DNA from: Microbacterium invictum
GTDB taxonomy: Bacteria; Actinomycetota; Actinomycetes; Actinomycetales; Microbacteriaceae
Length of the DNA stretch: 64,000 bases
Reading direction: 5' to 3'
NCBI RefSeq assembly: GCF_034421375.1
Contig: NZ_CP139779.1
Span: 1 to 64,000, forward strand
Shown here piece by piece: positions 57,837 to 64,000 of this stretch (positions within the stretch are counted from its first letter, which is position 1; every line of letters starts with the position of its first letter). Under the pieces are notes generated by a model, which saw only the letters and a list, made by a program, of their open reading frames with translations, was not told where the DNA came from and ran no database searches. The position numbers and the translations under genes were made by a program.

Positions 57837-57897
57837 CGCGATCCGTCGATTTCTGCGGTCCGGATGCCGCGTGAGCGACGATTTCTGACGGATCGCG
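57837..57897. repeat. 61-bp palindrome-ended element, copy 3
   Basis: Perfect arms at 57837-57847 and 57887-57897, 61 bases in total, differing from copy 2 at a few internal positions. Internal CGGATGCCGC is the word scattered through other spacers. Confidence 0.85.
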
Positions 57898-58097
57898 GTG
57901 CCTCTGGGGCCCTCGGTCGGGTCGTGGACCGCGCGGATCGCTCGAAACCGACCTCCGTTGTCGAGACCGACCGTCGCGCGGTGGGTTTCGACGGGGAGGG
58001 TGGGTTTCGGCGGGGCGGGCGGGGGCGGCGACGGCGGCGGCGAGGCGGCGAGTCGGCGGGTCGGGGTGCGCGCCACCCGCGCCGGGCGGACCGCCCG

Positions 58098-59246
58098 CTA
58101 CAGCTTCGCGTCCTGCCGCGGGATCACGACCTGCTTGATGATGAGCAGGATCGACGCGGTCACCGGGATCGCGACGAGCGCCCCCAGCAGTCCCAGCAGC
58201 GTTCCGCCGACGAGGGCGCCGATGACGACGAGCGCCCCGGGCACGGCGATCGCGCGGCTCATCACGCGCGGGGTCAGCACGTAGGCCTCGATCTGGATGT
58301 ACACCAGGTAGGCGATTGCGAAGATCAGCGCCGTGAGGGGGCTCGTGAACAGGGCCAGGATGCTGGCGAAGATCCAGTACAGGACCGGACCCACCAGCGG
58401 GATCAGCGTGATGGAGAATGCCGCGACCGCCATCAGGGCGGGGAAGGGCAGGCCCAGGATCAGGTGGAGGAAGAACGCCACCAACGAGTTGAAGAACGCC
58501 AGCACCACCATGCCCATGAGGTATCCGCCGATGGAGTCGGTGATCTCGTCGGTCATCGACCGCACCTTGACGCGGTACCGCGCGGGGCTCAGGCGGGTGA
58601 ACGCCACTTTCATCGTGTCGAGCGACGCGAGGAAGTACAGGCTCAGCACGAGCACGATGAGCAGGCCCGAGACCGTGGTCGCGATGGTCGCCCCGACCTG
58701 CAGCACCCCGCCGCCGATCGCGGCGATGTTTGCGGGGTTGGTGATGAAGGTCTCGAATTCGCTGAGGAGGTTGCCGATCTGGTCGCCGAAGGTGTCTTGC
58801 AGCCAGGCGTAGACATCGGACGACTGGAAGGTGTTGATGGTCGCGGGCAGATCGCTGAAGAACTGCGTGATCTGCCGCACCAGGGTCGGCACGACCAGCG
58901 ACACGACACCGACGAGGATGACCGCGAACCCGGCGAACACGATGAGGATCGCCCAGCCGCGCCCGAGCCCGCGACGCTCGAGGAAGCGCACGATCGGGTC
59001 GAGCCCGAGTGCGGCGAAGAGGGCGAAGGCGATGTAGATCAGCACCGTGGACAGGTTGATCACGGCGACGCCGAGTCCGAGGGCGACGAGTCCGCCCAGC
59101 GTGAGGAAGAAGCCGATCGCGAAGGGGTTGCTCACGCTGGCGAAGAGGGTGCGGCGCGGCACGTACGTCGTCTCGACGGGGGTGTCGGTCCCGCCGGCGG
59201 GCGCGTCGTCCGCGGGCGGCGGAACAGCCGGGGTGGCGTCGGTCAT
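58098..59246 (-). CDS. AI-2E family transporter
   Basis: A 382-residue membrane protein with about eight hydrophobic segments, PF01594/COG0628 type. Typical: FALFAALGLDPIVRFLERRG, ILIVFAGFAVILVGVVSLVV, GGYLMGMVVLAFFNSLVAFF and LIPLVGPVLYWIFASILALF. The start is ATG 59246 (GTG 59252 is in frame). Family members export AI-2-like signals or act as Na+/H+ carriers; which applies is not visible. It lies opposite the chorismate mutase gene. Confidence 0.9.
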   Translation of the reverse strand: MTDATPAVPPPADDAPAGGTDTPVETTYVPRRTLFASVSNPFAIGFFLTLGGLVALGLGVAVINLSTVLIYIAFALFAALGLDPIVRFLERRGLGRGWAILIVFAGFAVILVGVVSLVVPTLVRQITQFFSDLPATINTFQSSDVYAWLQDTFGDQIGNLLSEFETFITNPANIAAIGGGVLQVGATIATTVSGLLIVLVLSLYFLASLDTMKVAFTRLSPARYRVKVRSMTDEITDSIGGYLMGMVVLAFFNSLVAFFLHLILGLPFPALMAVAAFSITLIPLVGPVLYWIFASILALFTSPLTALIFAIAYLVYIQIEAYVLTPRVMSRAIAVPGALVVIGALVGGTLLGLLGALVAIPVTASILLIIKQVVIPRQDAKL

Positions 59247-59331
59247 GGTCACACTCTAGGGGCGCGGGGCCTGCGGCCTCAGCGGCGCTCGGGACCGCGC
59301 GGTATGGTCGTGGATCGGGGGAAGGACTGCC

Positions 59332-59655
59332 ATGACGACTGAGGATCCCACGGCCACTCTGCGGCGCTTGCGAGCGAGCATCGACAACGTCGACGCGGCG
59401 CTGGTCTTCCTTCTGGCCGAACGCTTCCGCTGCACCCAGCAGGTGGGTGCCCTGAAGGCCGTGCACGGGATGCCCGCCTCCGACCCGGGACGCGAGGAGC
59501 AGCAGATCGCGCGCCTGAAGCGACTGGCCCAGGAGGCCGACCTCGACCCGGAGTTCGCCGAGAAGTGGTTCAACTTCGTCGTCGCCGAGGTGATCCGCCA
59601 CCACACCGCCGCGGGGGCCACGGGCGCCACCGACGTCGTGCGCGAGGGGCACTGA
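59332..59655 (+). CDS. Chorismate mutase (AroQ type)
   Basis: A 107-residue all-helical enzyme converting chorismate to prephenate for phenylalanine and tyrosine. LRRLRASIDNVDAALVFLLA carries the first catalytic Arg; ERFRCTQQVGALKAVHGMPA holds the Arg/Lys region, and REEQQIARLKRLAQEADLDP and the final helix with EKWFNFVVAEVIRHH complete the AroQ fold. No signal peptide, so cytosolic. It stands one base before the ATPase gene and is probably co-transcribed with it. Confidence 0.9.
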   Translation: MTTEDPTATLRRLRASIDNVDAALVFLLAERFRCTQQVGALKAVHGMPASDPGREEQQIARLKRLAQEADLDPEFAEKWFNFVVAEVIRHHTAAGATGATDVVREGH

Positions 59656-59656
59656 C

Positions 59657-60745
59657 ATGACCGACCGTCTCGAGATCGGCGCCCTCCTCGAAGCCGTCGA
59701 CCCGGCGCCCGCGCATGTGCTCGCGCGGAAGCTCAACCGGCACACCTTCTGGTGCGGCCAGAGCGGGTCGGGAAAGACGTACGCCCTCGGCGTGCTGCTC
59801 GAGCGCGTCATCCTCCACACCCGCCTGCCCCTGGTCATCCTCGATCCCAACTCGGATTTCGTCGGCCTCGGCACGGTGCGCCAAGGAGCGGATGCCGCGG
59901 TGAAGGCGGCCTGGGAGGAGCGCGACATCCGCGTGTTCCGCCCGGGGCGCGACCGGCCCGACGCCCTGCAGGCGCGCTTTCTCGACATGCCCTGGCGCTC
60001 GCGCGCTGCGCTGCTCGATCTCGATCCCATCCGCGACGCGGAGGACTACAACGCCCTGGTGCGGCTCGAGGACGAGCTCGAGATCATCCGCCGCGGGAGC
60101 CTCATCGCCCACCTGCGATCGGGTGACGACCCGGCGCGCCACCGCCTCGCGACCCGGCTCGAGAACCTCGGCCTGGGCGGATGGGGCCTGTGGGCCTGGC
60201 GCGGCCGCAGCGTCACCGACGACATCGCCGAGCAGCCCGACGCCACGGTGCTCGACCTCGGCGGCTTCCCCACGAGAGCAGAGATGCTCGCCGCTGCGCT
60301 CGCGGTGCTCGATCATCTGTGGGAGCACCGCGCCGACCGGGTCGGCCGCCTCATCGTCATCGACGAGGCGCACAACCTCGTGCAGCCGAACCCGGTGACG
60401 CCGGTCGAGAGCGAGCTCACCGAGCGCATCGTGCAGATCGCCGCCGAGGGGCGGAAGTACGGGCTCTGGCTGCTGCTCTCGACGCAGCGGCCCTCGAAGG
60501 TGCACCCCAACGCCCTGTCGCAGTGCGACAACCTCGCCCTGATGCGGATGAGTTCGCCGCGCGATCTGGCCGAGCTCGGCGAGGTGTTCGGGTACGCGCC
60601 CGCGGCGCTCGTCGAGCGCTCGCCGCTGTTCTCGCAGGGTCAGGCGCTCTTCGCGGGCGGCTTCGTCGAGACGGCCGGGCTCGTGCAGATGGGCGAGCGC
60701 TGGACGGTCGAGGGCGGTAGCGATGTGAGCGTGCCCATTCGATGA
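59657..60745 (+). CDS. HerA-like ATP-binding protein (DUF87)
   Basis: A 362-residue ATPase of the FtsK/HerA superfamily. Walker A GQSGSGKT at 34-41, Walker B RLIVIDEAHNLVQ near 234-246, and a conserved arginine-containing STQRPSKVHPNALSQCDN segment. HerA proteins are hexameric DNA motors usually paired with the NurA nuclease, which is absent here. The start is ATG 59657. The neighbours are chorismate mutase and DUF3072, giving no clear pathway. Confidence 0.85.
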   Translation: MTDRLEIGALLEAVDPAPAHVLARKLNRHTFWCGQSGSGKTYALGVLLERVILHTRLPLVILDPNSDFVGLGTVRQGADAAVKAAWEERDIRVFRPGRDRPDALQARFLDMPWRSRAALLDLDPIRDAEDYNALVRLEDELEIIRRGSLIAHLRSGDDPARHRLATRLENLGLGGWGLWAWRGRSVTDDIAEQPDATVLDLGGFPTRAEMLAAALAVLDHLWEHRADRVGRLIVIDEAHNLVQPNPVTPVESELTERIVQIAAEGRKYGLWLLLSTQRPSKVHPNALSQCDNLALMRMSSPRDLAELGEVFGYAPAALVERSPLFSQGQALFAGGFVETAGLVQMGERWTVEGGSDVSVPIR

Positions 60746-60808
60746 CCTCGGCCGGCCGGGTTGTCAAGGGGCGGACGGATGTCGGTGATCCGACGTACCG
60801 TCGAACAC

Positions 60809-61054
60809 ATGTCCGATAACACCTCCGGCGCCGAGACTCTCGGTGCGACCACGTCCGGCGATGGCAGCAATCCGGCAGAGAAGGATCCGGCTGACTGGGT
60901 CACCGGTGACGAGCCGATGACCGCCGCGCAGCGCAGCTACCTCGACACCCTGGCCCGCGAGGGGGGCGAGGAGCTCTCGGCCGACCTCACGAAGGCCGAG
61001 GCCTCCGAGCACATCGAGCGCCTGCAGGACAAGACGGGCCGCTCGTCGAGCTGA
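60809..61054 (+). CDS. DUF3072 small protein
   Basis: An 81-residue acidic protein from ATG 60809. The conserved part is TGDEPMTAAQRSYLDTLARE, GGEELSADLTKAEASEHIER and LQDKTGR, matching DUF3072, a small actinobacterial family resembling a SAP-like or helical DNA-associated module. The N-terminal 30 residues are Ser/Thr/Gly-rich and disordered. Function not established. Confidence 0.82.
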   Translation: MSDNTSGAETLGATTSGDGSNPAEKDPADWVTGDEPMTAAQRSYLDTLAREGGEELSADLTKAEASEHIERLQDKTGRSSS

Positions 61055-61103
61055 CCCGGCGCGCGACGCGCGGGCGATTCCGGGACGATGACATCATCGG
61101 AGC

Positions 61104-62132
61104 GTGAAAGGCTCCGACCGTTTCGAACTGGATCTTCTTCGTCGGCGGGCGTACGGGCCGGCCGCCGACATCGACGACGATCCGGACGCGCTTCGCCGAC
61201 TGAGGGAGCTCGAGCAGCAGACGAGGAGTTCGTCTGCCGACGGCGTCCGGTCCGGGCCATCCGACGTATTGCGGGCGTCGCCGTCGACACGGGATGCGTC
61301 GTGGGAGGCGACTACTCCGGTGGAGACGCCGGCAGTATCGGAGCGCGTACTGCGGGTGGAGGCCCTGCCGGGGGAGGCCCCGTCTGGGGAGGCATTGTCT
61401 GGGGTGGCACTGTCGGGGGAGGCCCTGCCGGGGGAGGCCCTGCCGGGGGAGGCCCTGCCGGGGGAGGCCCTGCCGGGGGAGGCCCCGTCGCGGAATCCGT
61501 GGTCGGATGGGCGCGTCGTGTCGCGTGATTTCGAGGCGCCGCCCGTCGGACTCGACGCGGTGGCGGCCGGGCCTGTTGCCTCGATCGGGGCACCGCGGCA
61601 TCCGATCCGCTCTTCCCCCCGCCTGAACGCGCCCGCCCTCATCTGGGTCGGATGGATCGCCTCCCTCGCCGCGGTGGCGGCCGTGACGGCGGTGGTGACC
61701 TTCGGGCTGGTCCGTCTGGCGCCGGTCGAGTCATCTCACGGCGCGTCCCAGATCGCGGCCCTCGAGCCCGATCCGACGACGACGATCCCGACCGGGTGGT
61801 TCGGAGTGGGAGCCAGTTCCGCGGCGTACGAGTTCTACGGGCTGACCCTGTTCCAAACGACGACCGGGTTCTACGGCGTCGGCGGTGACTGCTTCACTGT
61901 CGTCCTGACCGCCGACCTGCCGGCGGATGAGGAGGCTGCTCAGAACGGCTATTCGACGTCCGGCCCCGTGTACTCGGGGTGCCGTGTCGGCGAGTTCCCG
62001 GCGACCGTCTCGTTCGCGGTCGACAGCGGGTCCCCTCCCGAGCTGCGGGAGCGATTCCCCGGTGCGGCGCTGCAGTTCGTGAAGGTGGACGACCGGATCG
62101 GGGTGTTCCTGGGATCGCTCCCCTCGGACTAG
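61104..62132 (+). CDS. Single-pass membrane protein with pentapeptide tandem repeats
   Basis: An unrecognised 342-residue protein from GTG 61104. A charged N-terminus (LDLLRRRAYGPAADIDDDPD) is followed by a repeat region of eight LPGEA-like pentapeptides (residues 88-127), a membrane segment near 180-205 (LIWVGWIASLAAVAAVTAVV) and an extracellular domain of about 130 residues with two cysteines (GGDCFTVVLTA; YSGCRVGEFP). Third-position GC supports real coding. Repeat number probably varies among strains. Confidence 0.75.
   Translation: MKGSDRFELDLLRRRAYGPAADIDDDPDALRRLRELEQQTRSSSADGVRSGPSDVLRASPSTRDASWEATTPVETPAVSERVLRVEALPGEAPSGEALSGVALSGEALPGEALPGEALPGEALPGEAPSRNPWSDGRVVSRDFEAPPVGLDAVAAGPVASIGAPRHPIRSSPRLNAPALIWVGWIASLAAVAAVTAVVTFGLVRLAPVESSHGASQIAALEPDPTTTIPTGWFGVGASSAAYEFYGLTLFQTTTGFYGVGGDCFTVVLTADLPADEEAAQNGYSTSGPVYSGCRVGEFPATVSFAVDSGSPPELRERFPGAALQFVKVDDRIGVFLGSLPSD
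61365..61484 (+). repeat. 15-bp in-frame tandem repeat, eight units
   Basis: Eight contiguous 15-base units encode LPGEA, PSGEA, LSGVA, LSGEA, then LPGEA four times. The last four units are identical. Being a multiple of three, gain or loss would keep the frame. Confidence 0.95.
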
Positions 62133-62152
62133 GACTGCGTCCTGACCCCGCG

Positions 62153-62259
62153 GCCCTCGTTCGATCGCTCCCCCGTCACGTTCCGCCCTCGTTCGATCGC
62201 TCCCCCGTCACGTTCCGCCCTCGTCGGAAGAGGAGGGGGGCAGAACGTGACGGGGGAGC
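62153..62259. terminator. Tandem 32-bp repeats with an inverted copy, bidirectional hairpin
   Basis: A 32-base unit occurs at 62153-62184 and 62185-62216 with a partial third start. GCTCCCCCGTCACGTT within it (62199-62214) pairs perfectly over 16 bases with AACGTGACGGGGGAGC at 62244-62259. Lying between convergent genes, it is probably a terminator for both; each direct unit could pair with the inverted copy. Confidence 0.75.
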
Positions 62260-62286
62260 AGAGGGCGGAGGCCACGCATCGGACGA

Positions 62287-62982
62287 TCAGGGCGTCGCGC
62301 GACGGAGCGTGGCGAAGGCGGCGGCCCCGAGGGCCGCGGCGGCGACGAGTCCCCACGCCGCCATGCCCAGGGGGCCCTGCTCGCCGATCCATTCGAACAC
62401 CTGGCCCCAGGCGTTCAGTCGGCCGATGACGAAGAGTGCGGCGACCAGCAGAGCACCCAGCCCGATGAGGCTGACGGTGAAGATGGTGGGCCCAAACCGC
62501 TTGTAGATGGTCGCGCCCGTGAACCCGAGCGTGAACATCAGCATCGCCACGGTGAAGAAGATGAAGGCTGCGCCCAGCGGGCCGCCCTGCCAGATCTCGG
62601 CGGAGTAGAAGAAGTAGCCGTTGAGTCCCCAGCCGCCGGTGAGGGTCTCGATCCACCCGCCGATGACGAAGATCACCGCCAGGCTCGCCGCGCTGAGCGC
62701 GGCGATGAGGTAGGTGCCGAAGAAGAACTCGCGCCGCGTGACGCTCATCGCCTGCGAGAACGGGAACGTCAGGGTGAGCGCCTGGACGCCGACCACGGCG
62801 AGATACCACAGTGGCGCCTGGGCGCCGCCGCCGTAGAAGTTGCCCGTCACGCCCGATCCCGAGAGGATCCACCAAATGGCGACCGACAGGACGAAGGCGC
62901 CGCCGAGGACCAGGAGCGGTACCCAGACGTAGGTCTGACGGTTGATCAGCTGCATCCGGACGACGCGAAGCGTGCGGTTCAT
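62287..62982 (-). CDS. ABC transporter permease, YtrC/D-like
   Basis: A 231-residue membrane protein with six hydrophobic segments (VWVPLLVLGGAFVLSVAIWW; AMLMFTLGFTGATIYKRFGP). Partner of the ATPase gene, whose stop it overlaps in ATGA. The YtrB-type operon exports unknown compounds and is induced by cell-wall antibiotics in Bacillus; here that is an inference from the family. Confidence 0.85.
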   Translation of the reverse strand: MNRTLRVVRMQLINRQTYVWVPLLVLGGAFVLSVAIWWILSGSGVTGNFYGGGAQAPLWYLAVVGVQALTLTFPFSQAMSVTRREFFFGTYLIAALSAASLAVIFVIGGWIETLTGGWGLNGYFFYSAEIWQGGPLGAAFIFFTVAMLMFTLGFTGATIYKRFGPTIFTVSLIGLGALLVAALFVIGRLNAWGQVFEWIGEQGPLGMAAWGLVAAAALGAAAFATLRRATP

Positions 62983-63899
62983 CGGAGTGCTCCTTCCTCG
63001 AGCGAGGTGAACGAGCCGCCCTGCTCGGCGGCGTGCTGGGTGGTGCGGACGATGAGCTGCTGCAGCGAGACGGGAGCGACGTCCAGTCCGGCGGCAGCCA
63101 TGCGGGCACGATCGTCGGCCGAGAGTCGACCGAGGACCGTGACCGAGGTGGTGCGCCCGAGGCTCTGCCGGTGGATGATCTCACGGCCGGCGGCGAAGCT
63201 CTCGACGGCCGCGGCGTCGCCGACGACGTTCGTCGCGCGATCGCGGATCTCGTCCGTCTCTTCATCCATGACGATGCGGCCGCGATCGATCACCAGCACC
63301 CGGCCGAGGAGGTTGGACACCTCGTCGATCAGGTGGCTGGAGAGGATGATCGTGCGGGGGTGCTCGGCGTAGTCGCTGAGCAGCCGGTCGTAGAAGATCT
63401 GGCGAGCGACCGCGTCGAGCCCGAGGTACGGCTCGTCGAAGAAGGTGATCTCGGCGCGCGAGGCCAGGCCGATGATGACGCCGACTGCCGAAAGCTGACC
63501 GCGCGAGAGCTTCTTGATCGTCCGGCCCTTGAGCGGCAGCTGGAAGTCGTCGACCAGCTGGTCGGCGAGCTCCTGGTCCCAGTGGGGGAAGAACAGCCGG
63601 GCCATCCGCAGCGCGTGACGCGGAGTCGCGTCATCCGGGTACTTCTGGCTCTCGCGCACGAAGCACATGCGCTGCAGCACGCGCGCGTTCTCGTAGGGGT
63701 GCTCGCCGAACACGCGGACCGTGCCGCTCGTGGCGAAGTTCTGCGCGGTGAGGATCGACATCACCGTTGTCTTGCCGGCGCCGTTGCGGCCGAGGAGGCC
63801 GTAGATGGTGTCCTTCTCGATGGAGAAGCTGACGTCGTCGACCGCGACGGTGTCGCGGTAGCGCTTGGTCAGGTGCTCCACCTCGATCACGTGCGTCAT
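62979..63899 (-). CDS. ABC transporter ATP-binding protein, YtrB-like
   Basis: A 306-residue ATPase: Walker A GRNGAGKT, Walker B ITFFDEPYLGLD and switch His in ILSSHLIDEV. The signature reads LSRGQLSAV rather than LSGGQ, a variant seen in YtrB-type subunits. The C-terminal 90 residues form an accessory domain (DRATNVVGDAAAVESF onward). It is translationally coupled to the permease and preceded by a probable GntR gene. Starts MTHVIEVEHLTKRYRDTVAV. Confidence 0.92.
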   Translation of the reverse strand: MTHVIEVEHLTKRYRDTVAVDDVSFSIEKDTIYGLLGRNGAGKTTVMSILTAQNFATSGTVRVFGEHPYENARVLQRMCFVRESQKYPDDATPRHALRMARLFFPHWDQELADQLVDDFQLPLKGRTIKKLSRGQLSAVGVIIGLASRAEITFFDEPYLGLDAVARQIFYDRLLSDYAEHPRTIILSSHLIDEVSNLLGRVLVIDRGRIVMDEETDEIRDRATNVVGDAAAVESFAAGREIIHRQSLGRTTSVTVLGRLSADDRARMAAAGLDVAPVSLQQLIVRTTQHAAEQGGSFTSLEEGALR

Positions 63900-63928
63900 C
63901 GTGGTGTCCTTTCGGAGGTACGGGGAAC

Positions 63929-64000
63929 TCAGGGTTCGGTGACCGCGGCGCGGTCGTTGATCAGGGCGGTCAGGTCGGCGGGGCCGAGGCCGAGCTTGCG
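63929..64000 (-). CDS. Partial CDS, probable GntR (YtrA)-type regulator C-terminus
   Basis: The last 23 codons and stop of a minus-strand gene that continues beyond the window. The visible end includes GLGPADLTALINDRAAVTEP. Position just upstream of a YtrB-like ATPase is where YtrA-type GntR regulators lie, so that identity is inferred from context; the fragment itself is too short to prove it. Confidence 0.5.
   Translation of the reverse strand, partial: RKLGLGPADLTALINDRAAVTEP

Larger units (their letters stand above)
57611..58014. repeat. 226-bp tandem non-coding duplication
   Basis: The block from 57611 to about 57788 recurs at 57837 to about 58014, offset exactly 226 bases and nearly identical through GGGTTTCGGCGGG. 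Each copy begins with a 61-base palindrome-ended element and continues with GTGGACCGCGCGGATCGCTC and a TCGAAACC/GGTTTCGA inverted pair. The spacer 57532-58097 contains only this; frames in it are repeat-driven and not gene-like. Confidence 0.9.

Noticed and set aside
57611..58014. CRISPR array
   Set aside because: Only two units, 226 bases apart and similar throughout; no short repeats with unique spacers and no cas genes.
56791..60030. 1079-codon minus-strand frame
   Set aside because: Crosses a propeller gene, repeats and the AI-2E gene in a wrong frame; Arg/Pro/His-rich translation.
61365..61484. CRISPR-like repeats
   Set aside because: Contiguous 15-base in-frame units without spacers inside a coding gene.

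Overview
The window is a high-GC actinobacterial chromosome segment cut at dnaA. Gene content and order point to the family Microbacteriaceae, most likely Microbacterium: oriC between dnaA and dnaN, NucS in place of MutS/MutL, CrgA, a class E sortase, the PknB/PknA/PbpA/RodA/PstP/Fha operon, a fused MrpA antiporter operon, and many GTG starts with ATGA or GTGA stop-start overlaps. The genus is an inference from protein character and synteny, not from a database search. No prophage, insertion sequence, integrase or CRISPR array was seen; this looks like stable core chromosome next to the origin.

Layout. 1-10.4 kb: replication and topology block (dnaA, oriC, dnaN, recF, DUF721/dciA, gyrB, gyrA, a DUF3566 membrane protein), then tRNA-Ile and tRNA-Ala. 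10.6-14.2 kb: small housekeeping genes (hypothetical, Nudix, YbaK-like deacylase, cyclophilin, rhomboid protease). 14.2-14.8 kb: non-coding and repeat-rich. 14.8-16.7 kb: crgA, class E sortase, a 51-residue membrane protein and a PabA/TrpG-type amidotransferase. 16.9-26.0 kb: a minus-strand growth and division signalling operon (fhaA-fhaB-pstP-rodA-pbpA-pknA-pknB), followed by tRNA-Leu. 26.6-33.8 kb: formaldehyde dehydrogenase, a divergent regulator/SDR pair, a PadR-controlled ABC exporter, GNAT, GntR and a cold-shock protein. 33.8-41 kb: rhomboid-like/DUF2156 fusion, coiled-coil protein, HAD phosphatase, nucS, MFS and LacI. 41.1-47.4 kb: the mrpA(B)CDEFG antiporter operon. 47.6-57.5 kb: secreted LamG protein, penicillin-acylase family hydrolase, argG, DUF1254-type protein, Pr6Pr membrane protein, purA and a beta-propeller protein. 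57.5-58.1 kb: a 226-bp tandem non-coding repeat. 58.1-64 kb: AI-2E family exporter, chorismate mutase, HerA-like ATPase, DUF3072, a membrane protein with a 15-bp tandem repeat, and a YtrB-like ABC pair with the end of its probable GntR regulator.

How genes connect. The replication block supplies initiator, clamp, probable helicase loader and gyrase; NucS at 38 kb ends in a clamp-binding-like tail and so probably works with the DnaN encoded here. The kinase/phosphatase/FHA operon pairs Ser/Thr phosphorylation with the elongation synthase pair RodA/PbpA. The six Mrp genes all overlap by 4 bp and encode one cation/proton antiporter complex.

The most unusual items are non-coding: a 61-bp palindrome-ended element in three copies (26155, 57611, 57837), two copies lying in a 226-bp tandem duplication; a perfect 22-bp inverted repeat between rodA and pbpA; an 18-bp copy of the tRNA-Ala 3' end 108 bp downstream of it; and duplicated non-coding blocks around 14.4-14.6 kb. 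Among proteins, the rhomboid-like domain fused to a DUF2156 lysyl-PG-synthase-like domain is the most interesting architecture. No new multi-gene system could be defended from this window alone.
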